DNA from: Bog-950 sp046329535
GTDB taxonomy: Bacteria; Bacteroidota; Bacteroidia; Chitinophagales; LD1
Reading direction: 5' to 3'
DNA: 64,000 nt
NCBI GenBank assembly: GCA_046329535.1
Contig: JAXLUN010000001.1
Coordinates: forward strand, 496,001 to 560,000
Shown here piece by piece: positions 8,553-16,808 of the stretch; the stretch's first letter is position 1, and each line of letters opens with the position of its first letter. The position numbers and the translations under genes were made by a program. The notes under the pieces are model-generated. The model had not been told where the DNA came from and searched no databases. It worked only from the letters and a program-made list of their open reading frames with translations.

Positions 8553-8957
8553 ATGACACGTCAGGATCAAAATGTAGAAACCGCCAAATATCAAAAGGAC
8601 ATTGCGGTTCGTTTGGGCTTAGACCCTCAGAATCTCATCTTTAACTATAAGCAGAAGAACGAAACCGTTCGGCTGGATTTGGTTACGGTTAATCCGAAGC
8701 ATGAGCAGTCATTTCTGTTTCATACAGTAACAGGTACCGATAAAATTGATGCACTTAAGAAGATGCTCGATTATATAGAGCAGCATTATGCTAACGAAGG
8801 TAGCCTCACTGTGCAATGGATTAAAATTGGGGAGAATACACTGCATACCTCTTATTTTCGGGCGCAGAATATGTACGAGGCACTCGACAAATTTTATTAT
8901 GGGCGGGACATAGGCCAATATAAAATATTCAGCATTACACTTAATCCGGTGAGTTAA
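8553..8957 (+). CDS. Hypothetical protein co-transcribed with clpP
   Basis: I do not recognise the family of this 134-residue soluble protein. It begins 3 nt after the clpP stop, so the two are almost surely translated from one message. There is no signal peptide, transmembrane helix or obvious catalytic motif. It has an alternating alpha/beta pattern with a helix around DALKKMLDYIEQHYAN and strands on both sides, ending in a hydrophobic strand (YKIFSITLNPV). The tight spacing suggests a link to the variant ClpP, perhaps as adaptor or substrate, but nothing in the sequence proves this. Confidence 0.7.
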   Translation: MTRQDQNVETAKYQKDIAVRLGLDPQNLIFNYKQKNETVRLDLVTVNPKHEQSFLFHTVTGTDKIDALKKMLDYIEQHYANEGSLTVQWIKIGENTLHTSYFRAQNMYEALDKFYYGRDIGQYKIFSITLNPVS

Positions 8958-8972
8958 CTGCTGGTCGTTTCC

Positions 8973-9350
8973 ATGAAATGTGTTGAATTCATTCTTTATG
9001 TTGCCGATCAAAACAGCAGCACAGAATTTTACAAACATGTATTACAGGTAGAACCTTCATTGCACGTAGATGGAATGACCGAGTTTACACTTTCCAAAAA
9101 CTGCAAACTGGGTTTAATGCCCGAAAAAGGAATTGCCCAAATTATTACACCCGTTACCCCAAATCCAGAAACCGGTAATGGAATTCCGCGCTGCGAGCTT
9201 TATATAAAAGTAGAGACTCCCGAAAGTTATATGGAAAGAGCCCTGGAAGAAGGCGCTGTTCTTGTAAGCGAAATTCAGCCAAGAAACTGGGGTGATAAGG
9301 TTGGTTATGTAATGGATGCCGATGGTCACATTCTGGCTTTTGCCCAATAG
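8973..9350 (+). CDS. VOC-family (glyoxalase/bleomycin-resistance fold) protein
   Basis: The 125 residues form one VOC-type unit of paired beta-alpha-beta-beta-beta modules. It opens with FILYVADQNSSTEFYKHVLQ, the hallmark first strand and helix, and ends with the typical GYVMDADGHILAFAQ, whose Asp-x-Asp-Gly-His segment is the metal-site strand. Members include glyoxalases, dioxygenases and drug-binding resistance proteins. The substrate cannot be told. It follows the clpP pair by 15 nt on the same strand and converges on the mazG-like gene with a 1-nt gap between stops, so it likely ends that operon. Confidence 0.85.
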   Translation: MKCVEFILYVADQNSSTEFYKHVLQVEPSLHVDGMTEFTLSKNCKLGLMPEKGIAQIITPVTPNPETGNGIPRCELYIKVETPESYMERALEEGAVLVSEIQPRNWGDKVGYVMDADGHILAFAQ

Positions 9351-9351
9351 G

Positions 9352-9678
9352 TTACTTCAACTTTTCATTATTCTTATGCCTCTCTGAATCCCGCATTGTT
9401 TTCTTATCCAGATTTTTTTGAAGAGCTTCTGTTAAATCTACTCCGGTTTGGTTGGCGAGGCAGATAAGCACAAATAATACATCGGCCAATTCATCGCTTA
9501 ACTCTTTTTGTTTGTCACTTTCTTTAAAACTTTGCTCACCATATTTGCGGGCTATGATGCGTGCCACTTCACCCACCTCCTCGGTTAGCATGGCCATGTT
9601 GGTGAGTTCATTAAAGTAACGCACACCGGTAGTATTAATCCATTGGTCTACGGTTGTTTGTGCTTCTTCTATAGTCAT
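9352..9678 (-). CDS. MazG-like nucleotide pyrophosphohydrolase
   Basis: The 108-residue all-helical product has the MazG/EXXE signature: MLTEEVGEVARIIARKYG (about 28-45) with the EExxE metal ligands, followed by ELSDELADVLFVLICLANQ, where DELAD supplies the second metal-binding pair. Such proteins hydrolyse NTPs or dNTPs to the monophosphate and clean damaged nucleotides from the pool. The length fits a single-domain member rather than full MazG. It is the last gene of the minus-strand run dtd - paiB-like - mazG-like, 12 nt after the preceding gene. Specific substrate unknown. Confidence 0.85.
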   Translation of the reverse strand: MTIEEAQTTVDQWINTTGVRYFNELTNMAMLTEEVGEVARIIARKYGEQSFKESDKQKELSDELADVLFVLICLANQTGVDLTEALQKNLDKKTMRDSERHKNNEKLK

Positions 9679-9690
9679 GGTTTCCTGAGT

Positions 9691-10311
9691 TTATTTTTTA
9701 CGTTTCTCCATTTCTTCGGCTATTCGTTTGGCATAATAGCTATCTGTATCCTTCAAATTATGCATTACGCCATGATAACTTTCGTTGTCTCTTCCCTGCG
9801 AAAGTTTGCTGATGGCTTCTATGCGTCCGGCAATTATTTCAAAACCTACCAATCCTTGTAAATCTGCTTCCAGTATTTTAGAAGGAATCTCCTCATACCG
9901 ATGCGGGCTTTTTGAGTGTGTCTGTTCATAGCGAGCCATCAATTTTTTGAGCATCAACTCCACTTCAGCCAATGGCATAATTCTTACTTTTCCGTAAACG
10001 TGAACGGCCTGATAATTCCAGGTGGGCACATTTTTATGATTATACCACGAAGGGGAAACATACGTATGGGGTCCAGTAAAAATGGCCAGCATCTCCGGAT
10101 TGCTTTCAAAATTTTTCCATTGCGGATTGGCTTTAGATATGTGCCCGTATAGCAACCAGTTTTTGTTCTCATCCAGTTCAAGTTCCAGAGGGATATGTGT
10201 AGCCCAAGGCAAATTATCAAGTACCGAAACCAGCGTTGCAAAGCCGAACTCTCGGACTAATTTCTCTATCTCCGCAAGGTTTTCTTCCCTGAATTTTTTG
10301 GGGATATACAT
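9691..10311 (-). CDS. PaiB-like FMN-binding protein
   Basis: This 206-residue protein matches the PaiB type of the FMN-binding split-barrel fold. It has MYIPKKFREEN at the start, WATHIPLELE on the flavin side, and the hallmark IFTGPHTYVSPSWY, followed by VPTWNYQAVHVYGK. In Bacillus PaiB was described as a negative regulator of degradative enzymes and sporulation. The family resembles pyridoxamine-phosphate oxidases, and its biochemical role elsewhere is uncertain. Its ATG overlaps the dtd stop by one base (TAATG), so translation is coupled to dtd. Confidence 0.88.
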   Translation of the reverse strand: MYIPKKFREENLAEIEKLVREFGFATLVSVLDNLPWATHIPLELELDENKNWLLYGHISKANPQWKNFESNPEMLAIFTGPHTYVSPSWYNHKNVPTWNYQAVHVYGKVRIMPLAEVELMLKKLMARYEQTHSKSPHRYEEIPSKILEADLQGLVGFEIIAGRIEAISKLSQGRDNESYHGVMHNLKDTDSYYAKRIAEEMEKRKK

Positions 10312-10763
10312 TACTCTCTGTTTTTTGAATCTATGTGAATAGTAACAGGACCGTCATTAATCAGTGCCACTTTCATGTCGGCACCAAATTCACCGCTGCC
10401 TATTTTCTTGCCTAAATCTGTTTCTACCTGTTTAAGAAAGTTTTCATACAGTGGAATGGCTACATCTGGTTTGGCTGCGCGGATAAAGGATGGACGGTTT
10501 CCTTTCTTGGTTAAGGCATGTAAAGTGAATTGCGATACAACAATTATATCGCCATCCACATCCCTCACCGATAAATTCATCTGGCAGTTTGCATCGCTGA
10601 AAATGCGCAGGTTTACCAGCTTGCCACTCATCCATTCTATGTCCTCGGCTGAGTCGGCCTCTTCAAAGCCTGCTAAAACCAATAAACCCAAACCAATTTT
10701 TGATTTGACAGTTCCGCTGATTGATACCGATGCTTCCGAAACTCTTTGGATAGTTACTCTCAT
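10311..10763 (-). CDS. dtd: D-aminoacyl-tRNA deacylase
   Basis: Dtd hydrolyses D-amino acids (and glycine on tRNA-Ala) from mischarged tRNA and so protects translation. The 150-residue product has the standard length and both signature loops of the cross-dimer active site: SQFTLHA at 77-83 and GPVTIHID at 138-145. The start MRVTIQRV is the usual family N-terminus. Its ATG directly abuts the stop of the secreted hypothetical gene upstream, and its stop overlaps the next ATG, so it is embedded in a tight operon with rsgA. Confidence 0.96.
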   Translation of the reverse strand: MRVTIQRVSEASVSISGTVKSKIGLGLLVLAGFEEADSAEDIEWMSGKLVNLRIFSDANCQMNLSVRDVDGDIIVVSQFTLHALTKKGNRPSFIRAAKPDVAIPLYENFLKQVETDLGKKIGSGEFGADMKVALINDGPVTIHIDSKNRE

Positions 10764-11231
10764 TCAATCTTTTTTCAAGTAATAAACAAGCATTTTCAAA
10801 TCAAAAGCATGCTTCCGGTAATTAGCTGCGATAGTTCCGCCATAGGACATATAGTCCTCTCTTCCAAAGAAGTCTGGTTTGGCTTTATAAATTTCAAAGA
10901 ATAAACTGTTTTGAACGTCAAGGTTCGATTCCCATTTCAGTTGATAATCTTTAATACTCACTATCAAAGTAGAATCAGCTAATACCAGTAGCAAAGCATA
11001 CTGCTTGTTTACTTCGGACTTCCAAAAATTTAATGAATTACCATTACATTCTTGCCATTCTGCATTGGTTTTCCAGTTTTGCTGACAGACTTCCTCTAAG
11101 CTATCTTGAATAGTGTAATCTGAGAAACAACTTGGTAGTTCTCCCCGGTACAACTCATAGTATTGTGCTTGCAAAAAATTACAGCATACAAGAAATAAAG
11201 GAACAATTGATTTTTTTGAAATTAATACCAT
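10764..11231 (-). CDS. Hypothetical secreted protein
   Basis: The family is not recognised. The 155-residue product starts with a signal peptide (hydrophobic stretch about 9-20, likely cut before QYYELYRGE), so the mature part is probably periplasmic or exported. The rest is mixed alpha/beta, with three cysteines in the mature region that could form a disulfide and aromatic residues in a C-terminal helical part (YRKHAFDLKMLVYYL). It lies between rsgA (4-nt gap) and dtd (no gap), which points to cotranscription but not to a function. Confidence 0.65.
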   Translation of the reverse strand: MVLISKKSIVPLFLVCCNFLQAQYYELYRGELPSCFSDYTIQDSLEEVCQQNWKTNAEWQECNGNSLNFWKSEVNKQYALLLVLADSTLIVSIKDYQLKWESNLDVQNSLFFEIYKAKPDFFGREDYMSYGGTIAANYRKHAFDLKMLVYYLKKD

Positions 11232-11235
11232 AAAG

Positions 11236-12174
11236 CTATGTCTCCCAGTGCTTATAATTAGCCCGGTAATCGTTCATAATGGTTAAGTAATTTACGTATC
11301 GCTCTTCCGATATTTTTCCTTCTTCATAAGCCTTGCGTACTGCGCAGCTCGGTTCATTTTCATGAATGCAGTTATTGAACTTACAATTTTTCAGCGCCTC
11401 ACGCATTTCTATATAATAGTGCGAAATCTCTTCCGGCTTAAAATTCATGATGCCGAATTCGCGGACACCCGGAGTGTCAATTACATTACCTCCAAAGCTG
11501 AGCGGATGCATTTCGGCAAAGGTGGTGGTGTGCATACCCTTGCCGGTAATGCGCGAAACCTGTTCGGTTCTCAGGTCAAGATTCGGCTCAATAGTGTTGA
11601 GTAAAGTTGATTTTCCAACTCCGGAGTGGCCCGAAATGAGGGATGTTTTATCTTTCATCAACTCTTTCACCAAGGCTACATTTTCGTTTTTAAGAGCCGA
11701 AACTTGGAGCGTATGGTAGCCGATATCTTCATATATTTTTGACACAAAATCCTGTTTCTTCCGTCCTTTCACATCCAGCATGTCCTGCTTGTTAAAGATA
11801 ATGGTTACGGGAATGTGATAAGCTTCGGTAGTTAACAAAAAGCGATCAATAAAGCCGGTAGAGGTTCGGGGGCTGGCCATGGTTACAATCAGCAAGGCTT
11901 GGTCCATATTGGCGGCAATTATTTGCCGCGCTCCTTTATGTTTGGGCGATGAGCGAACAATATAGTTTTCACGCTCTTCGATCCGGTCAATCACCCAACC
12001 GTCTTCCGAATCCGCTTTAGATATATCTACTTTGTCGCCTACAGCTATGGGATTGGTATCTTTTGTTTGGTCTAGCCGAAAAATGCCTTTCAGCCGAGAT
12101 TTAATAATGTCTCCGTTTTCAATTCGCACATCGTACCAACTTCCTGTAGATTTTATAACTACTCCTTTCATCAT
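11236..12174 (-). CDS. rsgA: Ribosome small-subunit-dependent GTPase RsgA
   Basis: RsgA (YjeQ) checks late 30S assembly and releases upon GTP hydrolysis on the ribosome. The 312-residue product shows the circularly permuted GTPase order: an N-terminal OB fold (about 1-70), then the G4 motif NKQD, then the P-loop GHSGVGKSTLLN, then DTPGVREFG. The C-terminal zinc finger has the cysteines of CKFNNCIHENEPSC. The start is chosen at the ATG 12174, since 12177 would be a TTG, and 12171 is a second ATG. A TAAATTCG box sits only about 7 nt upstream, so the message may have almost no leader. Confidence 0.96.
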   Translation of the reverse strand: MMKGVVIKSTGSWYDVRIENGDIIKSRLKGIFRLDQTKDTNPIAVGDKVDISKADSEDGWVIDRIEERENYIVRSSPKHKGARQIIAANMDQALLIVTMASPRTSTGFIDRFLLTTEAYHIPVTIIFNKQDMLDVKGRKKQDFVSKIYEDIGYHTLQVSALKNENVALVKELMKDKTSLISGHSGVGKSTLLNTIEPNLDLRTEQVSRITGKGMHTTTFAEMHPLSFGGNVIDTPGVREFGIMNFKPEEISHYYIEMREALKNCKFNNCIHENEPSCAVRKAYEEGKISEERYVNYLTIMNDYRANYKHWET

Positions 12175-12180
12175 CAACTA

Positions 12181-12188
12181 CGAATTTA
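12181..12188 (-). promoter_or_regulatory. Candidate -7 promoter box (TAAATTCG) of rsgA, near-leaderless
   Basis: TAAATTCG lies 6-9 nt before the two possible rsgA ATG codons. If used, transcription would begin at or next to the start codon. Confidence 0.4.
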
Positions 12189-12262
12189 CAGATGCAATTT
12201 ATTTTTTAATTAAATCAACGGGCTCTATTTTATGATTTACTCATCGTTAATCCGCAATTGGT

Positions 12263-13003
12263 TTACCGAACCAGCTGCGTTGTATGCACGGCCAAAGAAA
12301 TCTCCATCAGCAAATCCGGTTCTTTTTCCAGAATGTTTCCAACTACAAGAATATCCGCTCCTGCCAGGCATAACTTCTCGGCCATTTCCCCGCTGCGTAT
12401 TCCTCCTCCAACAATAAGAGGAACCGAGACGTTCATTTTTATAGCTTTAATCATATCTGCGCTAACGGTTTTTTTAGCTCCGCTGCCGGCTTCCAGATAA
12501 ATCAGTTTCATACCCAGCATTTCACCGGCCAAGGCAGTTGCCACGGCAATATCCGGTTTATCGTTGGGTATGGGAACGGTCTGTGTAATATAAGAAGTGG
12601 TAGAAATGTTACCGCCATCTATCAGCAGGTATCCGGTAGGTATAGTTTCAATTTTTGTCTTCTTAATTATAGGGGCGGCTAAAACGTGTTGACCAATTAG
12701 GTATTCAGCATTGCGACCCGATATAAGGCTAAGAAACAACAGGGCATCAGCTCGGGCGCTTACCTGGTAATTATTGCCTGGAAAAATGATAACCGGTATA
12801 GCGGAATGCTCCTTAATAAACGTTACTGTAGCCTCAAAGCTATCATCCATTAGCAGGCTTCCGCCAACAAAAAAGAAGTCTACCCGGGCGTCTTGCGCCA
12901 GTTGAACCAGTTTTTTCAGATTCACTTGGCTCTGTTTATCAGGGTCAATGAGTACGGCCAGCTTGGGAGTGTTTGTTTGTAGCAGTTTTTGGTAAACCAT
13001 CAT
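12263..13003 (-). CDS. Geranylgeranylglyceryl-phosphate synthase family protein
   Basis: This family joins a prenyl diphosphate to glycerol 1-phosphate, the first step of archaeal-type ether lipids. Bacteroidetes encode a group II form whose physiological role is unclear. The TIM-barrel product is 246 residues from ATG 13003 (a second ATG follows at once, and the TTG at 13009 is less likely). Recognisable segments are LIDPDK (18-23), FFFVGGS (43-49), IIFPGN (72-77), IYLEAGSGA and IVGGGIRSGE, which form the phosphate- and prenyl-binding loops. It heads the minus-strand run that continues into rsgA, with 88 nt between them holding a separate promoter-like box. Confidence 0.92.
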   Translation of the reverse strand: MMVYQKLLQTNTPKLAVLIDPDKQSQVNLKKLVQLAQDARVDFFFVGGSLLMDDSFEATVTFIKEHSAIPVIIFPGNNYQVSARADALLFLSLISGRNAEYLIGQHVLAAPIIKKTKIETIPTGYLLIDGGNISTTSYITQTVPIPNDKPDIAVATALAGEMLGMKLIYLEAGSGAKKTVSADMIKAIKMNVSVPLIVGGGIRSGEMAEKLCLAGADILVVGNILEKEPDLLMEISLAVHTTQLVR

Positions 13004-13125
13004 TTTCAAAAAAATTTAGATAAATCCCTGTTTAGACTTAAAAAGAGCCAAATCTCCGCCCAAAATAACAGACAAAATATTTCCCCGAAATAACCAAATT
13101 TAAAGGTTACATTTTTAGTTAAATC

Positions 13126-13203
13126 TTTTTCCACACAACGGATTAGCGCCAATCCTACGTTTCAAAACATCCCGACCCTGTTTGCACAAAGTGTGTGGAA
13201 AAA
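13126..13203. promoter_or_regulatory. Inverted pair of DnaA-box-like elements upstream of nrdJ
   Basis: TTTTTCCACACA (13126-13137) and its exact reverse complement TGTGTGGAAAAA (13192-13203) flank 54 nt in the 302-bp gap between the GGGP-synthase gene and nrdJ. Each contains TTTTCCACA, which fits the loose DnaA-box form TTWTNCACA. A further CCACACA lies at 13271-13277. Reductase promoters are known DnaA or NrdR targets in other bacteria. The binding protein here is unknown, and a 12-bp long-range stem is an alternative. Confidence 0.5.
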
Positions 13204-13305
13204 TGGGAATCAGGTTTTTAAGGCTGAAAGATAAATTCGTTCACGTTTTTGGAATAACAACCTAAAACCTCCACACAATTTTAAATCTCTACAAACATAA
13301 ATTTT

Positions 13306-16300
13306 ATGGCAAGAAAGAACGAAAAGAAAGGATTGAAGTTTGACCGCCTGTTCACTCAAGAAGGGAAGTCAGCTTACGATCTATTTGAGTATGATTTGCG
13401 CTCGAGCGTAATTCGCAATCCTAAAGGGGATGCGGTATTCGAGATGCATAATGTGGAAGTTCCTCAAGGTTGGAGTCAGGTAGCTACTGATATATTGGCA
13501 CAAAAATATTTTCGTAAAGCAGGTGTTCCCCAGCCCGATGGTTCATTGGGAGGCGAACGTTCTATAAAGCAAGTAGCCCATCGTTTAGCTGACTGCTGGA
13601 GAAGTTGGGGAGAGCGTTATGGATACTTTGCTGCCAAAAAAGACGGAGAGGTGTTTTACGATGAGTTAGTATACTCATTACTTGCACAAATGGCAGCTCC
13701 CAATTCTCCCCAGTGGTTCAATACCGGGCTTTATACCGCTTACGGAATTAAGGGAAAACCACAAGGACACTACTTTGTAAATCCTGATACTGGCGAGTTG
13801 GAAAAGTCTACATCTGCCTACGAAAGACCACAGCCACATGCCTGTTTCATTTTATCAGTAGATGATGACTTAGTGAACGGTGGGGGAATCATGGATCTTT
13901 GGATTCGTGAAGCTCGCATATTTAAGTATGGGTCAGGAGTAGGAACCAACTTTTCGAGCATTCGTGGAGAAGGTGAAAAGCTTTCAGGAGGAGGAACATC
14001 TTCGGGATTGATGAGCTTTTTGAAAATTGGTGATGCTGCTGCAGGAGCCATCAAATCTGGCGGAACAACCAGACGCGCTGCTAAAATGGTTTGTCTTGAT
14101 TTAGACCACCCGGAAATAGTTGATTTCATTGAGTGGAAAATGAAAGAAGAAGACAAGGTAGCTGCTTTAATTGCTGCCGGATACGATTCTCATTACGAAG
14201 GAGAGGCATACAAAACCGTTGCGGGTCAAAACTCCAACAATTCTATCCGCATTCCGAACTCTTTCTTTGATGTGTTAGAAAAGGGAGAAAACTGGAATCT
14301 CATTGCCCGTAGCGATAAACGAGTTATGAAATCTATTCCATCTCGACAATTGTGGGATAAAGTTGCGGAAGCGGCTTGGCGCTGTGCTGATCCGGGTGTT
14401 CAGTATGATTCTACAATTAACGAGTGGCATACTTGTCCGGAAGATGGGCCTATTCGTGCATCTAACCCATGCAGCGAGTATATGTTCTTGGATAACACCG
14501 CTTGTAACTTGGCTTCATTCAACCTGCGTAAGTTTTTTAACGACAAAACCTTAGAGTTTGACGTGAAAGGTTTTGAGCATATGAGCCGAATTTGGACAAC
14601 GGTGTTGGAAATATCTGTATTGATGGCTCAGTTTCCATCCAAAGAGGTTGCTCAGTTGTCATACGAATTCAGAACACTGGGATTAGGTTATGCCAACTTA
14701 GGTTCTGTGTTAATGGTATCGGGCATTCCTTACGACAGCGATAAAGCCCGCGCTATTGGCGGAGCAATTACCGCTATCATGACCGGTACGGCTTACAAAA
14801 CATCGGCAGAGATGGCGGCTACCTTAGGTGCATTCCCGGCTTATGAGAGAAATAAAAAGCATATGCTTCGCGTTATGAGAAATCATCGCCTGGCGGCATA
14901 CAATGCCGATGCAACGGCTTACGAAGCATTAGAAATTAAGCCTTGCGGTATTGACCCTAAACATTGCCCGAGCTATTTGCTTGAAGCTGCTACCACTTCA
15001 TGGGATGAAGCTTTGCAGTTGGGCGAAAAATATGGCTATCGTAATGCACAGTCTACCGTTATTGCGCCAACCGGAACTATCGGATTGTTGATGGATTGCG
15101 ATACTACCGGTGTTGAACCTGATTTTGCCTTGGTTAAGTTCAAGAAATTGTCAGGGGGCGGATATTTCAAAATTGTGAACGAGTGCGTGCCGGCTGCTTT
15201 GGAAAACCTGGGCTATAAAGCCAACGAGATAGACGCTATTGTGAGATATGCTAAAGGTAACGCCACACTTAACGGTTGTCCGTATATCAATGCCGATACA
15301 CTTCGTGCTCGTGGATTCACCTCTGCCGATTTGGATAAAATTGAAGGAGGATTAACAGCTGCTTTTGATATCACTTTTGCTTTCAATGTATGGAGTCTGG
15401 GTGAAGAAACTCTTCAACGACTTGGCTTTACAGCACAACAGTACAATGCTGCTAACTTCAACCTGCTTCGCGAGTTAGGTTATGGCAAAGAAGAAATTGA
15501 AGCAGCTAACGAATTTGTTTGCGGAACCATGACGGTGGAGGGTGCACCTTATCTGAAAGATGAACATCTTCCGGTATTCGATTGTGCTAACAAGTGTGGA
15601 ACAAAAGGCCAGCGATTTATTCATGCACACGGACATATCCGTATGATGGCTTCTGTGCAGCCTTTTATCAGCGGGGCAATTTCTAAAACCATTAACCTGC
15701 CTAACGAGGCTACTGTAGATGATATTAAGAGTTGCTACGAATTATCATGGAAACTCGGATTAAAAGCCAATGCGCTTTACCGTGACGGATGTAAACTTTC
15801 TCAGCCGCTTTCTAACAAGAAAGATGATGAGAAAGAGCAATCTAAAGAAACTGCAGTTGCTGCAGCACCAGTTGCCGAGCAGGAGCAATTCAGCAAACTG
15901 ACACCTGAGCAGGTTTTGGAAGCAGCCCGCATTTTGATGCAGGAATCAACCGACACCAACTTCATGCGTGAGCTTTCGAGAATTGTAGAGCGCAAAAAAT
16001 TACCCCACAAACGGAGAGGATTCACACAAAAGGCAAAAATTGGCGGCCAAACCGTATTTGTTCGTACTGGTGAATATGATGACCAGACCTTGGGTGAAAT
16101 ATTCATTGATATGCACAAAGAAGGAGCTTCGTTCCGTTCTCTGATGAACTGCTTTGCCATTTCGGTTTCTATTGGTCTACAGTATGGTGTGCCTTTAGAA
16201 GAGTTCGTGAACAAATTCACCTTTACACGTTTTGAACCAAGCGGTATGGTAGACCATCCGAACATTAAAAATGCCAGCTCCATAGTAGACTATATTTTCC

Positions 16301-16680
16301 GTTTGCTGGCGTTGGAATACCTGGGCAGAACAGATTTGGTACACGTAACGCCTAGTGAACTGGCTTTGCGCGAACGCAGCACTTCTGATTTGACTACCGA
16401 TATTTCTGATGAGCCTATTGAGCAAAAGAAAGTGACACCTATCGTTTCTAGTCATCCGGAAATGAAGGAAACTTCTAAACCAGTGGTTAAGAAAGATTCG
16501 GCTGAGATGAAAGTAGAGAGAAAAATGACCTTGTCAACTAACTCCATGGATGCTTTCAATAAAATAGCCAGCGATATGATGGGTGATGCCCCACCATGCA
16601 ACGTGTGTGGCAATATTACCCTTCGCAGCGGCACTTGCTACAAATGCTTAAACTGCGGTAACAGCATGGGATGTTCTTAA
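13306..16680 (+). CDS. nrdJ: Adenosylcobalamin-dependent (class II) ribonucleotide reductase
   Basis: The enzyme makes deoxyribonucleotides using a B12-derived radical and works with or without oxygen. The 1124-residue product has the catalytic ten-stranded barrel: redox Cys180 (PHACF), radical-site N387-P-C389-S-E391, and partner Cys400 (NTACNLASFN). A later region (about 860-1050) is the TSCPD-type domain with the NCFAISVSIGLQYG segment. The last 27 residues hold six cysteines in CxxC pairs (1098 to 1123), a zinc-ribbon and redox tail that delivers electrons. The length fits the large NrdJ form. The gene is preceded by 302 bp with an inverted repeat but no visible cobalamin riboswitch, and is followed by a 19-bp hairpin. 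Confidence 0.97.
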   Translation: MARKNEKKGLKFDRLFTQEGKSAYDLFEYDLRSSVIRNPKGDAVFEMHNVEVPQGWSQVATDILAQKYFRKAGVPQPDGSLGGERSIKQVAHRLADCWRSWGERYGYFAAKKDGEVFYDELVYSLLAQMAAPNSPQWFNTGLYTAYGIKGKPQGHYFVNPDTGELEKSTSAYERPQPHACFILSVDDDLVNGGGIMDLWIREARIFKYGSGVGTNFSSIRGEGEKLSGGGTSSGLMSFLKIGDAAAGAIKSGGTTRRAAKMVCLDLDHPEIVDFIEWKMKEEDKVAALIAAGYDSHYEGEAYKTVAGQNSNNSIRIPNSFFDVLEKGENWNLIARSDKRVMKSIPSRQLWDKVAEAAWRCADPGVQYDSTINEWHTCPEDGPIRASNPCSEYMFLDNTACNLASFNLRKFFNDKTLEFDVKGFEHMSRIWTTVLEISVLMAQFPSKEVAQLSYEFRTLGLGYANLGSVLMVSGIPYDSDKARAIGGAITAIMTGTAYKTSAEMAATLGAFPAYERNKKHMLRVMRNHRLAAYNADATAYEALEIKPCGIDPKHCPSYLLEAATTSWDEALQLGEKYGYRNAQSTVIAPTGTIGLLMDCDTTGVEPDFALVKFKKLSGGGYFKIVNECVPAALENLGYKANEIDAIVRYAKGNATLNGCPYINADTLRARGFTSADLDKIEGGLTAAFDITFAFNVWSLGEETLQRLGFTAQQYNAANFNLLRELGYGKEEIEAANEFVCGTMTVEGAPYLKDEHLPVFDCANKCGTKGQRFIHAHGHIRMMASVQPFISGAISKTINLPNEATVDDIKSCYELSWKLGLKANALYRDGCKLSQPLSNKKDDEKEQSKETAVAAAPVAEQEQFSKLTPEQVLEAARILMQESTDTNFMRELSRIVERKKLPHKRRGFTQKAKIGGQTVFVRTGEYDDQTLGEIFIDMHKEGASFRSLMNCFAISVSIGLQYGVPLEEFVNKFTFTRFEPSGMVDHPNIKNASSIVDYIFRLLALEYLGRTDLVHVTPSELALRERSTSDLTTDISDEPIEQKKVTPIVSSHPEMKETSKPVVKKDSAEMKVERKMTLSTNSMDAFNKIASDMMGDAPPCNVCGNITLRSGTCYKCLNCGNSMGCS

Positions 16681-16691
16681 TCATAGGACTA

Positions 16692-16739
16692 TTATAAACA
16701 AGAGAGCCCTGCCATTTGGTAGGGCTCTCTTGTTTATAA
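16692..16739. terminator. Very long perfect hairpin after nrdJ
   Basis: A perfect 19-bp inverted repeat (16692-16710 with 16721-16739) encloses 10 nt, of which three more bases on each side can pair, leaving a 4-nt ATTT loop. It begins 12 nt past the nrdJ stop. No long T-tract follows the stem, but its outer half is A/T rich, so it can act as a terminator or as an mRNA 3' protector. Confidence 0.75.
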
Positions 16740-16808
16740 ATCATAGAATAGTGAATTGTGGTGGTAATTCATTTGTTTTACTGAACTCTTAAACATACGT
16801 TTGCTTTT

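Noticed and set aside
13010..13305. Cobalamin riboswitch upstream of nrdJ
   Set aside because: I looked for the B12-box core and its paired arms and found none. The only structure is the inverted repeat, and nrdJ is not itself a cobalamin synthesis gene.
13010..13305. Replication origin
   Set aside because: Two or three DnaA-like boxes and a change from mostly minus to mostly plus genes suggested it, but there is no dnaA, gyrB or AT-rich unwinding region, and the skew could not be computed.
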